Source of the DNA: Pseudomonas persica
GTDB lineage: Bacteria > Pseudomonadota > Gammaproteobacteria > Pseudomonadales > Pseudomonadaceae
Length of the DNA stretch: 64,000 nt
Direction of reading: 5' to 3'
Assembly: GCF_900291015.1 (NCBI RefSeq)
Contig: NZ_OLKL01000003.1
Location: 1-64,000 of the forward strand
Positions within the stretch are counted from its first letter, which is position 1. Every line of letters begins with the position of its first letter. This document shows positions 34,823-42,802 of this stretch, in pieces. The position numbers and the translations under genes were made by a program. The notes beneath the pieces were generated by a model. It saw only the letters and a list, made by a program, of their open reading frames with translations, ran no database searches and had not been told where the DNA came from.

Positions 34823-35905
34823 TCAGTTGCCGATCAGGGCTTCTACTTCGGCAATCTTGCGCTCGAGGGTGGCCATGTCGTGGCAGCGCAGGGTGGCGTG
34901 GCCGACCTTGCGACCGGCCTTGAAGGCCTTGCCGTAGTGGTGCAGGTGGCAGTCACCGATAGCAACCACCTTGTCCACCGCAGGCACTTCACCGATGAAG
35001 TTGAGCATCGCGCTCTCGCCGACCTTGGCGGTCGAGCCCAGCGGCAGGCCGGCGACGGCACGCAGGTGGTTCTCGAACTGGCTGCATTCGGCGCCTTCGA
35101 TGGTCCAGTGCCCGGAGTTGTGCACGCGCGGGGCGATTTCGTTGGCCTTCAGGCCACCGTCGACTTCGAAGAACTCGAAGGCCATCACGCCCACATAGTC
35201 CAGTTGCTTGAGCACGCGGCCCACGTAGTCTTCGGCCAGGGCCTGCAGCGGGTGCGCCTGACTGGCAACCGACAGGCGCAGGATGCCGCTTTCGTGGGTG
35301 TTGTGCACCAGCGGGTAGAAGCGGGTTTCGCCATCGCGGGCACGCACGGCCACCAGCGACACTTCGCCGGTGAACGGCACAAAGCCCTCCAGCAGGCACG
35401 GCACGCTGCCCAGCTCGGCAAAGGTACCGACCACGTCCTCAGGCGTGCGCAGCACCTTCTGGCCCTTGCCGTCGTAACCCAGGGTGCGGGTTTTCAGCAC
35501 CGCCGGCAGGCCGATGCCGGCCACTGCGGCGTCCAGGTCGGCCTGCGAGAGGATGTCGGCGAAGGCCGGGGTGGGGATACCCAGGTCGCGGAACATGCTC
35601 TTCTCGAACAGGCGGTCACGGGCGATGCGCAGCGCTTCGGCGCTGGGGTACACCGGCACGAACTGCGAAAGGAAAGCCACGGTCTCGGCCGGGACGCTTT
35701 CGAACTCGAAGGTGACCAGGTCGACTTCGTCAGCCAGCTGGCGCAGGTGGTCCTGGTCGCCGTAGTCGGCACGCAGGTGCTCGCCCAGCGGCGCGGCGCA
35801 GGCGTCCGGCGCCGGGTCGAGGAAGGCGAAGTTCATGCCCAGCGGGGTACCCGCCAGAGCCAGCATGCGGCCCAGCTGGCCGCCACCGATTACACCGATC
35901 TTCAT
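34823..35905 (-). CDS. purK: N5-carboxyaminoimidazole ribonucleotide synthase PurK
   Basis: 360 aa ATP-grasp enzyme: converts AIR, bicarbonate and ATP to N5-CAIR in purine synthesis. N-terminus MKIGVIGGGQLGRMLALAG; ATP-grasp motifs VLKTRTLGYDGKGQKVL, PCLLEGFVPFTGEVSLV and NEIAPRVHNSGHWTIE. It lies 10 bases after purE and consumes its product in the next step. ATG at 35905 gives the normal start; upstream in-frame sequence belongs to purE. Confidence 0.97.
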   Translation of the reverse strand: MKIGVIGGGQLGRMLALAGTPLGMNFAFLDPAPDACAAPLGEHLRADYGDQDHLRQLADEVDLVTFEFESVPAETVAFLSQFVPVYPSAEALRIARDRLFEKSMFRDLGIPTPAFADILSQADLDAAVAGIGLPAVLKTRTLGYDGKGQKVLRTPEDVVGTFAELGSVPCLLEGFVPFTGEVSLVAVRARDGETRFYPLVHNTHESGILRLSVASQAHPLQALAEDYVGRVLKQLDYVGVMAFEFFEVDGGLKANEIAPRVHNSGHWTIEGAECSQFENHLRAVAGLPLGSTAKVGESAMLNFIGEVPAVDKVVAIGDCHLHHYGKAFKAGRKVGHATLRCHDMATLERKIAEVEALIGN

Positions 35906-35915
35906 GGGTTGAGCC

Positions 35916-36407
35916 TCAAGCCTGGCGCGGGTCTGGATTGTCCAGTACGGTGTCGGTCTGTTCCGTGCGGAACTGCTTGAGCGCCGCGTGGTACTGCGGG
36001 TACTTGGCGCCGAGGATGCTGGCCGACAGCAGCGCGGCGTTGACCGCACCGGCACGACCGATGGCCAGGGTGGCTACCGGCACGCCGGCTGGCATCTGCA
36101 CGATCGACAGCAGCGAATCGACACCCGACAGCATCGACGATTGCACGGGCACGCCCAGCACCGGCAGATGGGTCTTGGCGGCGCACATGCCTGGCAGGTG
36201 GGCTGCGCCACCGGCACCAGCAATGATTACCTCGATGCCACGCCCTTCGGCCTCTTCAGCGTACTGGAACAGCAAGTCCGGGGTGCGGTGGGCGGAAACC
36301 ACCTTCACTTCGTAGGGAATGCCGAGTTTTTCCAGCATATCGGCGGTGTGGCTAAGGGTGGACCAATCGGACTTGGAGCCCATGATCACGCCAACCAGTG
36401 CACTCAT
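35916..36407 (-). CDS. purE: N5-carboxyaminoimidazole ribonucleotide mutase PurE
   Basis: 163 aa. Converts N5-CAIR to CAIR. Motifs: [31 protein letters not shown] (catalytic His), [14 protein letters not shown] and [23 protein letters not shown] at 36407 with GAGG upstream. First gene of purEK; its leader of about 110 bases contains three hairpins, one ending in a T-run. Confidence 0.97.
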   Translation of the reverse strand: MSALVGVIMGSKSDWSTLSHTADMLEKLGIPYEVKVVSAHRTPDLLFQYAEEAEGRGIEVIIAGAGGAAHLPGMCAAKTHLPVLGVPVQSSMLSGVDSLLSIVQMPAGVPVATLAIGRAGAVNAALLSASILGAKYPQYHAALKQFRTEQTDTVLDNPDPRQA

Positions 36408-36427
36408 CGTCGAGCCTCTTCGCTTGT

Positions 36428-36531
36428 GCGCCCTTGGGCGCGTCAAAAAACAACAAGCCACGCGGGACGACCGGCGTGGCTTGTTTGCTGATCAGGACCG
36501 GACGCATCCGGTCGAAAGGCCGCGCAGTATA
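36428..36531 (-). promoter_or_regulatory. purE promoter and structured leader (possible attenuator)
   Basis: On the minus strand a -10 TATACT (36526-36531) is followed by hairpin GACCGGA/TCCGGTC (36495-36512), a perfect 12-bp stem AACAAGCCACGC/GCGTGGCTTGTT (36452-36485) followed by GTTTTTT, and a last hairpin GCGCCC/GGGCGC (36428-36441). The T-run hairpin lies downstream of the promoter and 38 bases before purE, so it may stop transcription conditionally. It could also be the terminator of the upstream LysR gene. Confidence 0.55.
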
Positions 36532-36578
36532 CCGTAAGGTGGTGCGTTTAAGGCACCCCGGCGACCAACTGTCGCCCC

Positions 36579-37511
36579 TTATTTTTCGGGGCTTTGACTG
36601 ACTTTTGGGTCAACCATTGCCGCCCCCTCGAGCTTGCGCCACAACAGCCTTACGTTAGCCTTGCGCACCAGTGCGCAGCGGTACAGGCGGATTTCCAGCG
36701 GCACATGCCACTGGCTACCGCCACAGATCGCCAGTTCGCCCCGTTCCAGTTCGCCACGCATCGACAGCCGCGGCACCCAGGCGATGCCCATGCCTTCCAG
36801 CGCCATGCTCTTGAGGCTGTCTGCCATGGCGGTTTCATAGACGGTGGTATAGCGCAGGTTGCGCTGGCGCAGCAGCAAATTGACCGAGCGACCGAGGAAG
36901 GCGCCGGCGGTATAGGCCAGCAGCGGCACGCTGCCCTCGCCTTCCAGGTCGAACAACGGCTTGCCGTCGGCATCCACGGCGCACACCGGCAACATTTCAG
37001 TGGTGCCCATGTGCAGCGACGGGAAGATTTCGGCATCCATCTGCAGGGCGGCATCCGGGTCATAGAACGCCAGCATCAGGTCGCAGCCACCTTCACGCAA
37101 TGCATGCACGGCATCTCCGACGTTAGTCGCCACCAGGCGGGTGGCAATGTTCAACCCGTCGTTGCGCAACTGGGCCACCCAACGCGGGAAAAAGCCCGAC
37201 GCCAGGGAGTGTGCAGCGGCCACCTGCACCACCTCACCCTGCCCGCCTTCCAGATGATGCAAATGGCGGAGAATTTCGCTCAACTGGTCGACAACAGTCC
37301 GCGCCGTGACGAGAAACAGCTGGCCGGCCTCGGTCAGCTCGATCGGCGTGCGGGAACGGTTCACCAATTGCAGGCCCAAGGCTGCTTCCAGGCTGCGAAT
37401 GCGCCGACTGAAGGCCGGTTGGGTGACGAAACGCCGCTCTGCCGCCTGGGAAAAACTGCGGGTGGCGGCCAGCGCGCTGAAGTCTTCCAGCCATTTGCTT
37501 TCAAGGTTCAC
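36579..37511 (-). CDS. LysR-type transcriptional regulator, divergent from aspA
   Basis: 310 aa. Winged helix LEDFSALAATRSFSQAAERR ... TQPAFSRRIRSLEAALG and a LysR effector domain. I choose the GTG at 37511 (VNLESKWLEDF) because GGAG lies nine bases upstream and this is the usual LysR N-terminal length. An inverted repeat in the gap to aspA fits a LysR binding site, so it probably controls aspA and itself. Effector unknown. Confidence 0.88.
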   Translation of the reverse strand: MNLESKWLEDFSALAATRSFSQAAERRFVTQPAFSRRIRSLEAALGLQLVNRSRTPIELTEAGQLFLVTARTVVDQLSEILRHLHHLEGGQGEVVQVAAAHSLASGFFPRWVAQLRNDGLNIATRLVATNVGDAVHALREGGCDLMLAFYDPDAALQMDAEIFPSLHMGTTEMLPVCAVDADGKPLFDLEGEGSVPLLAYTAGAFLGRSVNLLLRQRNLRYTTVYETAMADSLKSMALEGMGIAWVPRLSMRGELERGELAICGGSQWHVPLEIRLYRCALVRKANVRLLWRKLEGAAMVDPKVSQSPEK

Positions 37512-37578
37512 GAAGCACATCTCCTGGCGTGCACCAAAATGGAACACGCTCGAATATCAATTGGCGTCACATGAAACA

Positions 37579-37597
37579 CTATGCCGTTTGTGCATAG
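37579..37597. promoter_or_regulatory. candidate LysR-type operator between LysR gene and aspA
   Basis: Perfect interrupted dyad CTATGC-N7-GCATAG in the 182-bp divergent gap, the layout of LysR-family binding sites. Confidence 0.6.
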
Positions 37598-37693
37598 GTT
37601 AGCGTGCAACAGCATTGGCCGCAAAATCACCTTCGGGCCTAGGATTGGCGCCATTCCGGCATGTGCCGGGTCAAAATCGAGATGATATCCATC

Positions 37694-39118
37694 ATGTCCT
37701 CCGCTGCATCGTTCCGCGTCGAAAAAGATTTGTTGGGCACCCTTGAAGTTCCTGCAGATGCCTACTACGGCATCCAGACCCTGCGCGCTGCCAACAACTT
37801 CCACCTCTCCGGTGTTCCGCTGTCGCACTACCCGAAGCTGGTCGTGGCCCTGGCCATGGTCAAGCAGGCTGCTGCCGACGCCAACCGTGAGCTGGGTCAC
37901 CTGAGCGATGCCAAGCACGCTGCCATCACCGCAGCCTGCGCCCGCCTGATCAAAGGCGATTACCACGACCAGTTCGTGGTGGACATGATCCAGGGCGGTG
38001 CTGGTACCTCTACCAACATGAACGCCAACGAAGTCATCGCCAACGTCGCGCTGGAGGCCATGGGCCACCAGAAGGGTGAGTACCAGTACCTGCACCCGAA
38101 CAACGACGTGAACATGGCGCAGTCGACCAACGACGCCTACCCGACGGCCATCCGTCTGGGCCTGCTGCTGGGCCACGACGCCCTGCTGGCCAGCCTCGAC
38201 AGCCTGATCCAGGCCTTCGCTGCCAAGGGTAAAGAGTTCGATCACGTACTGAAGATGGGCCGTACCCAGCTGCAGGACGCCGTGCCGATGACCCTTGGCC
38301 AGGAATTCCGCGCCTTCGCCACCACCATGACCGAAGACCTGCAGCGCCTGCGCTCGCTGGCCCCGGAACTGCTGACCGAAATCAACCTGGGCGGTACCGC
38401 GATCGGCACCGGCATCAACGCCGACCCTGGCTATCAGGCCCTGGCCGTACAGCGCCTGGCTGCCATCAGCGGCCAGCCGCTGGTACCGGCTGCCGACCTG
38501 ATCGAAGCCACCTCCGACATGGGCGCCTTCGTGCTGTTCTCCGGCATGCTCAAGCGTACCGCAGTCAAGCTGTCGAAGATCTGCAACGACCTGCGCCTGC
38601 TGTCCAGCGGCCCGCGCACCGGCATCAACGAGATCAACCTGCCAGCGCGTCAGCCAGGCAGCTCGATCATGCCAGGCAAGGTCAACCCGGTTATCCCGGA
38701 AGCCGTCAATCAGGTGGCCTTCGCCATCATGGGCAACGACCTGGCCCTGACCGTCGCCGCTGAAGGTGGCCAGCTGCAGCTGAACGTGATGGAGCCGCTG
38801 ATCGCCTACAAGATCTTCGACTCGATCCGCCTGCTGCAACGCGCCATGGACATGCTGCGCGAGCACTGCATCGTCGGCATCACCGCCAACGAACAGCGCT
38901 GCCGTGAACTGGTCGAGCACTCGATCGGCCTGGTCACCGCCCTGAACCCGTACATCGGCTACGAAAACGCCACCCGTATCGCCCGCGTCGCCCTGGAAAC
39001 CGGCCGCGGCGTGCTGGAACTGGTGCGCGAAGAGAAGCTGCTGGACGACGCGATGCTCGATGACATCCTGCGTCCGGAAAACATGATCGCTCCCCGTCTG
39101 GTTCCGCTGAAGGCGTAA
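37694..39118 (+). CDS. aspA: aspartate ammonia-lyase AspA
   Basis: 474 aa tetrameric cytoplasmic enzyme: aspartate to fumarate and ammonia. Superfamily motifs: GGAGTSTNMNANEVIANVAL, HPNNDVNMAQSTNDAYPTA and the signature loop GSSIMPGKVNP with the catalytic Ser. Start: ATG at 37694 (MSSAASFRVEKDLLG); ATGs at 37682 and 37661 are in frame but lack better ribosome sites. It supplies fumarate and is probably controlled by the divergent LysR protein. Confidence 0.96.
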   Translation: MSSAASFRVEKDLLGTLEVPADAYYGIQTLRAANNFHLSGVPLSHYPKLVVALAMVKQAAADANRELGHLSDAKHAAITAACARLIKGDYHDQFVVDMIQGGAGTSTNMNANEVIANVALEAMGHQKGEYQYLHPNNDVNMAQSTNDAYPTAIRLGLLLGHDALLASLDSLIQAFAAKGKEFDHVLKMGRTQLQDAVPMTLGQEFRAFATTMTEDLQRLRSLAPELLTEINLGGTAIGTGINADPGYQALAVQRLAAISGQPLVPAADLIEATSDMGAFVLFSGMLKRTAVKLSKICNDLRLLSSGPRTGINEINLPARQPGSSIMPGKVNPVIPEAVNQVAFAIMGNDLALTVAAEGGQLQLNVMEPLIAYKIFDSIRLLQRAMDMLREHCIVGITANEQRCRELVEHSIGLVTALNPYIGYENATRIARVALETGRGVLELVREEKLLDDAMLDDILRPENMIAPRLVPLKA

Positions 39119-39178
39119 CCAGGCCGCTGTAAACAGTCTCACCAGGTCGAGGGACTAGACACCTCTCAACCTTTCCAG

Positions 39179-39209
39179 GGCCCGAGCCTATGCTTCGGGC
39201 CTTTTTTTT
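39179..39209 (+). terminator. terminator of aspA
   Basis: Stem GGCCCGA / TCGGGCC with a nine-base loop, then eight T, 60 bases past the aspA stop. Confidence 0.92.
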
Positions 39210-39300
39210 GCCTGATGATTTTTGTGGCTGCTACGCATCCCCCGGATATCGGCACACAACTTGCTCGATAATGCGTCCCAGCCCCACGGGACTACCCAGC

Positions 39301-40293
39301 ATGCTGCACAGCCACCTGACCACCCTCAATGCGGTTTCGCTGATCCTCAACGTCTTCCAGGCAGACGGTTGCGAGGCGTCGGCGCTGCTGGCCGGCAGCG
39401 GCATCGGCCCGGCAGACCTGGGCCATGCCGATGCGCGCATCACCACCCAGCAGGAACTGCAGGTGTGCGCCAACGCCGTTGCCCGGCGCGAGGACATCGG
39501 CCTGGAACTGGGCCGGCGCATGCATGTGTCGTGCTACGGCATGCTCGGTTACGCCCTGCTCTCCAGTGCCACTTTGGGTGACGCCCTGCGCCTGGCGCTG
39601 CAATATCCGGCACTGCTGGGAACAGTCTTCAAGCTGCGTCTGCTCGACGACGGCCAGCGCGTCTGGTTCAGCGCCAGCGACTACCACGACAGCCCGGCGC
39701 TGACCGCCTTCAACGCCGAGTTCTGCCTGGTGTCGCTGAAGGTCATCTGCGACGACCTGCTCGGCCGCCCGCTGCCCCTGCTGGGCGCCCGTTTCGAACA
39801 CCCACGGCCCGGCTACCACGCGCTCTACGCCGGGGCATTCCAGTGCCCGGTCGGTTTCGCCGCCGAGGACAATGCCTTTGCCTTCGAACGGCGCTGGCTG
39901 GACACGCCACTGCCGCTGGCCGACCCGATTACCCACAAGGCCATGAGCGAACGCTGCCGCCGGCTGAACCTGGAGTTCACCGGTCGCCAGGCCTGGCTGG
40001 GGCGGATTCGCCAGTTGCTGGCGCAGCAACTGGACGCAGCGCCCGGGCTGGAAGGGCTGGCGCGGCAGATGAACTGCTCATCGCGCACCCTGCGCCGGCA
40101 TTTGCAGGTGTTGGGCAGCGGTTATCAACAGCTGCTGGATGAACTGAGATTCGAACGGGCCAAGCAGTTGCTGGCCGATGAGCAGATGCCGATCTACCGG
40201 ATTGCCGAGTCCCTGGGGTTCAGCGAGACGGCCAGTTTTCGGCATGCCTTCCAGCGTTGGAGTGGTGTGGCGCCCAGCCATTTTCGCGGTTGA
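39301..40293 (+). CDS. AraC-family transcriptional regulator (OruR-like)
   Basis: 330 aa. An N-terminal arabinose-binding-like domain of the OruR/VirS kind (NAVSLILNVFQADGCEASAL ... YGMLGYALLSSATLGDALRL) and a C-terminal AraC helix-turn-helix (CSSRTLRRHLQVLGSGYQQL, YRIAESLGFSETASFRHAFQ). ATG at 39301 gives the family's usual N-terminus; an ATG at 39271 is in frame. No clear target next to it; the deacetylase gene downstream lies after a REP pair. Confidence 0.9.
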   Translation: MLHSHLTTLNAVSLILNVFQADGCEASALLAGSGIGPADLGHADARITTQQELQVCANAVARREDIGLELGRRMHVSCYGMLGYALLSSATLGDALRLALQYPALLGTVFKLRLLDDGQRVWFSASDYHDSPALTAFNAEFCLVSLKVICDDLLGRPLPLLGARFEHPRPGYHALYAGAFQCPVGFAAEDNAFAFERRWLDTPLPLADPITHKAMSERCRRLNLEFTGRQAWLGRIRQLLAQQLDAAPGLEGLARQMNCSSRTLRRHLQVLGSGYQQLLDELRFERAKQLLADEQMPIYRIAESLGFSETASFRHAFQRWSGVAPSHFRG

Positions 40294-40401
40294 CCTGTAC
40301 CGGCCCTTTCGCGGTAAACCCGCTCCTACAGGGATTGCACCCACTCAAGTGCAACACTGTACCTGTGGGAGCGGGTTCACCCGCGAAAGGGCCAGTACAG
40401 G
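40292..40401. repeat. inverted REP pair
   Basis: Arms GACCTGTACCGGCCCTTTCG... at 40292 and inverted ...CGCGAAAGGGCCAGTACAGG ending at 40401; the outer GTAC-containing flanks also pair. Between the AraC gene and the deacetylase gene. Confidence 0.9.
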
Positions 40402-40522
40402 CCACCAACAATCCGGCCAAAGAGCTTGGCCACATCGATCCCCTTTTGGCCGTTTGCGTCGTTCTCCCCCGCCGGCCCGGCCATGACAATGGGCTCACGC
40501 CAGTACCCACCGGAGAACAACA

Positions 40523-41566
40523 ATGCTGACGATCTATTCCGATGACCACCGCCTGCACCACGGCCGCTGCGAGCTGATCGACGGCAAGCTGATGCCCTGC
40601 TTCGAAATGCCGTCACGCGCCGACCATGTGCTCGACCAGGTAAAAAAGCGCAACCTCGGCGACATCCAGGGGCCCACCGACTTCGGCCGCGCACCGCTGC
40701 TGCGCATCCACAGCGCCGACTACCTGAACTTCTTCGAAGGCGCCTGGGCGCGCTGGGCCGCACTGGGCCAGGAAGGCGACCTGCTGCCGTTCACCTGGCC
40801 CGCACGCAGCCTGCGCCAGGTAAAACCCACCGGCCTGCATGGTGAGCTGGGCTACTACAGCTTCGATGCCGGCGCACCGATCACCGCCGGCACCTGGCAA
40901 GCCGCCTACAGCGCCGCCCAGGTCGCCCTCACTGCCCAGGCGGCGATCCAGCAAGGTGCCCACTCGGCCTTTGCCCTGTGCCGCCCGCCAGGGCACCACG
41001 CGGCCGGCGAAGTCATGGGCGGCTATTGCTACCTGAACAACGCCGCCATCGCCGCCCAGGCCTTCCTCGACCAGGGCCGGCGCAAGGTCGCCATCCTCGA
41101 CGTTGACTACCACCACGGCAATGGCACCCAGGACATCTTCTACCACCGCAACGATGTGTTCTTCGCCTCGATCCATGGCGACCCGCGCGACGAGTTCCCG
41201 TTCTTCCTCGGTTATGCCGACGAAACCGGCGAAGGTGCCGGCGAAGGCTGCAACATCAACTACCCACTGCCAGCCGGCAGCGACTGGGCGGCCTGGAGCG
41301 CCGCCCTGGAAGACGCTTGCCAGCGCATCGCCGCCTATGACGCCGACGTGCTGGTGATCTCGCTGGGCGTGGACACCTTCAAGGACGACCCGATCTCGCA
41401 GTTCAAGCTGGACAGCCCGGACTACCTGGAAATGGGCAAGCGCATCGCCCAGCTCGGCAAGCCGACCCTGTTCGTGATGGAAGGCGGCTACGCTGTGGAA
41501 GAAATCGGTATCAACGCAGTCAATGTGCTGGAAGGCTTCCAGCGCGCCCAGCCAGGAGCCCGGTAA
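40523..41566 (+). CDS. acetylpolyamine amidohydrolase / class II histone deacetylase family
   Basis: 347 aa zinc hydrolase. Conserved motifs: [20 protein letters not shown] (active-site His pair), [17 protein letters not shown] (zinc ligands Asp and His) and [16 protein letters not shown] with the third ligand region. Bacterial members remove acetyl groups from acetylated polyamines. The stop codon overlaps the start of a polyamine-binding protein gene (TAATG), which supports a polyamine role: import and deacetylation. Confidence 0.9.
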   Translation: MLTIYSDDHRLHHGRCELIDGKLMPCFEMPSRADHVLDQVKKRNLGDIQGPTDFGRAPLLRIHSADYLNFFEGAWARWAALGQEGDLLPFTWPARSLRQVKPTGLHGELGYYSFDAGAPITAGTWQAAYSAAQVALTAQAAIQQGAHSAFALCRPPGHHAAGEVMGGYCYLNNAAIAAQAFLDQGRRKVAILDVDYHHGNGTQDIFYHRNDVFFASIHGDPRDEFPFFLGYADETGEGAGEGCNINYPLPAGSDWAAWSAALEDACQRIAAYDADVLVISLGVDTFKDDPISQFKLDSPDYLEMGKRIAQLGKPTLFVMEGGYAVEEIGINAVNVLEGFQRAQPGAR

Positions 41567-42669
41567 TGGTCCGATTCAAGCGTCTGCTCGCCCCGCTCAT
41601 CGCCGCTACCCTGTTCACCGGTGCCCTGCAGGCCCAGGCCGAACAGCGCACCCTGCGGGTGTACAACTGGTTCGACTACATCACCCCGCAAACCCTCACC
41701 GAGTTTCAGAAAGGCAGCGGGGTGAAGCTGGTCTACGACATCTTCGACACCAACGAGGCACTGGAAGCCAAGCTGCTGACCGGCAACTCCGGGTATGACG
41801 TGGTGGTGCCATCCAACGTGTTCCTTGCCAAGCAGATCGAAGCGGGGGTGTTCCAGCCGCTGGACCGCAGCAAGCTGCCGAACTGGCAGCACCTGGACCC
41901 GGCGCTGATGAAGCTGATCGAAGCCAACGACCCCGGCAACAAGTTTGCCGTGCCCTACATGTACGGCACCGTGCTGATCGGCTTCAACCCGGCCAAGATC
42001 AAGGCTGCGCTCGGCGACAACGCCCCGGTGGACAGCTGGGATCTGATCTTCAAGGAAGAGAACATCGCCAAGCTCAAGCAGTGCGGCGTGGCCCTGCTCG
42101 ACTCGCCATCGGAGATTCTGCCGCTGGCGTTGCAGTACCTGGGCCTGCCGCCGAACAGCGACAAGCCGGCCGACTACAAGCAGGCCGAGGCACTGATGCT
42201 GAAGATTCGCCCGCACATCACCTACTTCCATTCCTCGAAGTACATGGCTGACATCGCCAATGGCGATATCTGCGTGGCAGTGGGCTACAGCGGCAGTTTC
42301 TCGCAGGCCGCCAACCGCGCCCGCGAGGCGAAGAATGGCGTGGTGGTGGACATGCGCCTGCCCAAGGAAGGTGCGCCGATCTGGTTCGACATGCTGGCGA
42401 TTCCGAAGAACGCGGCCAACCCGGAAGATGCCCATGCATTCATCAACTACCTGCTGCAGCCCGAGGTGATTGCGCCGATCAGCGACTTTGTCGGGTACCC
42501 GAACCCGAACAAGGATGCGACCGACAAGGTGAGCCCGGCGATTCGCAACAACCCCAACCTGTACCCGACGGCAGAGGCGATGGCCAAGCTGTATACCCTC
42601 AAGCCCCTGGCGCGGGATGCCGAGCGGGCGCGGACCCGGGCGTGGACGCGGATCAAGTCCGGCACCTGA
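41566..42669 (+). CDS. potF: polyamine ABC transporter substrate-binding protein (PotF/SpuD family)
   Basis: 367 aa periplasmic binding protein. Signal peptide [20 protein letters not shown], then [20 protein letters not shown], the characteristic start of PotF/SpuD proteins; [20 protein letters not shown] and GVAVGYSG-type residues line the ligand site. It binds putrescine, spermidine or acetylated forms. No permease or ATPase genes lie nearby, so it must use a transporter encoded elsewhere. Coupled to the deacetylase by a one-base overlap. Confidence 0.9.
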   Translation: MVRFKRLLAPLIAATLFTGALQAQAEQRTLRVYNWFDYITPQTLTEFQKGSGVKLVYDIFDTNEALEAKLLTGNSGYDVVVPSNVFLAKQIEAGVFQPLDRSKLPNWQHLDPALMKLIEANDPGNKFAVPYMYGTVLIGFNPAKIKAALGDNAPVDSWDLIFKEENIAKLKQCGVALLDSPSEILPLALQYLGLPPNSDKPADYKQAEALMLKIRPHITYFHSSKYMADIANGDICVAVGYSGSFSQAANRAREAKNGVVVDMRLPKEGAPIWFDMLAIPKNAANPEDAHAFINYLLQPEVIAPISDFVGYPNPNKDATDKVSPAIRNNPNLYPTAEAMAKLYTLKPLARDAERARTRAWTRIKSGT

Positions 42670-42696
42670 TTCAAAGCCCGGGGGGCTGCTTTGCAG

Positions 42697-42786
42697 CCCA
42701 ATCGCCGGCAAGCCAGCTCCCACAGGTATCCCACCCCCTTCAGACCTGTGGTGATTCTGTGGGAGCTGGCTTGCCGGCGATTGGGC
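42697..42786. repeat. inverted pair of REP-like elements (GCCGGCAAGCCAGCTCCCACAGG class)
   Basis: Arms CCAATCGCCGGCAAGCCAGC and the inverse ending GGCTTGCCGGCGATTGGG enclose about 36 bases. Between convergent potF and mocR-like genes; same class as 17458 and 17625. Confidence 0.9.
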
Positions 42787-42802
42787 CGCACAGCGGCCCC
42801 AT

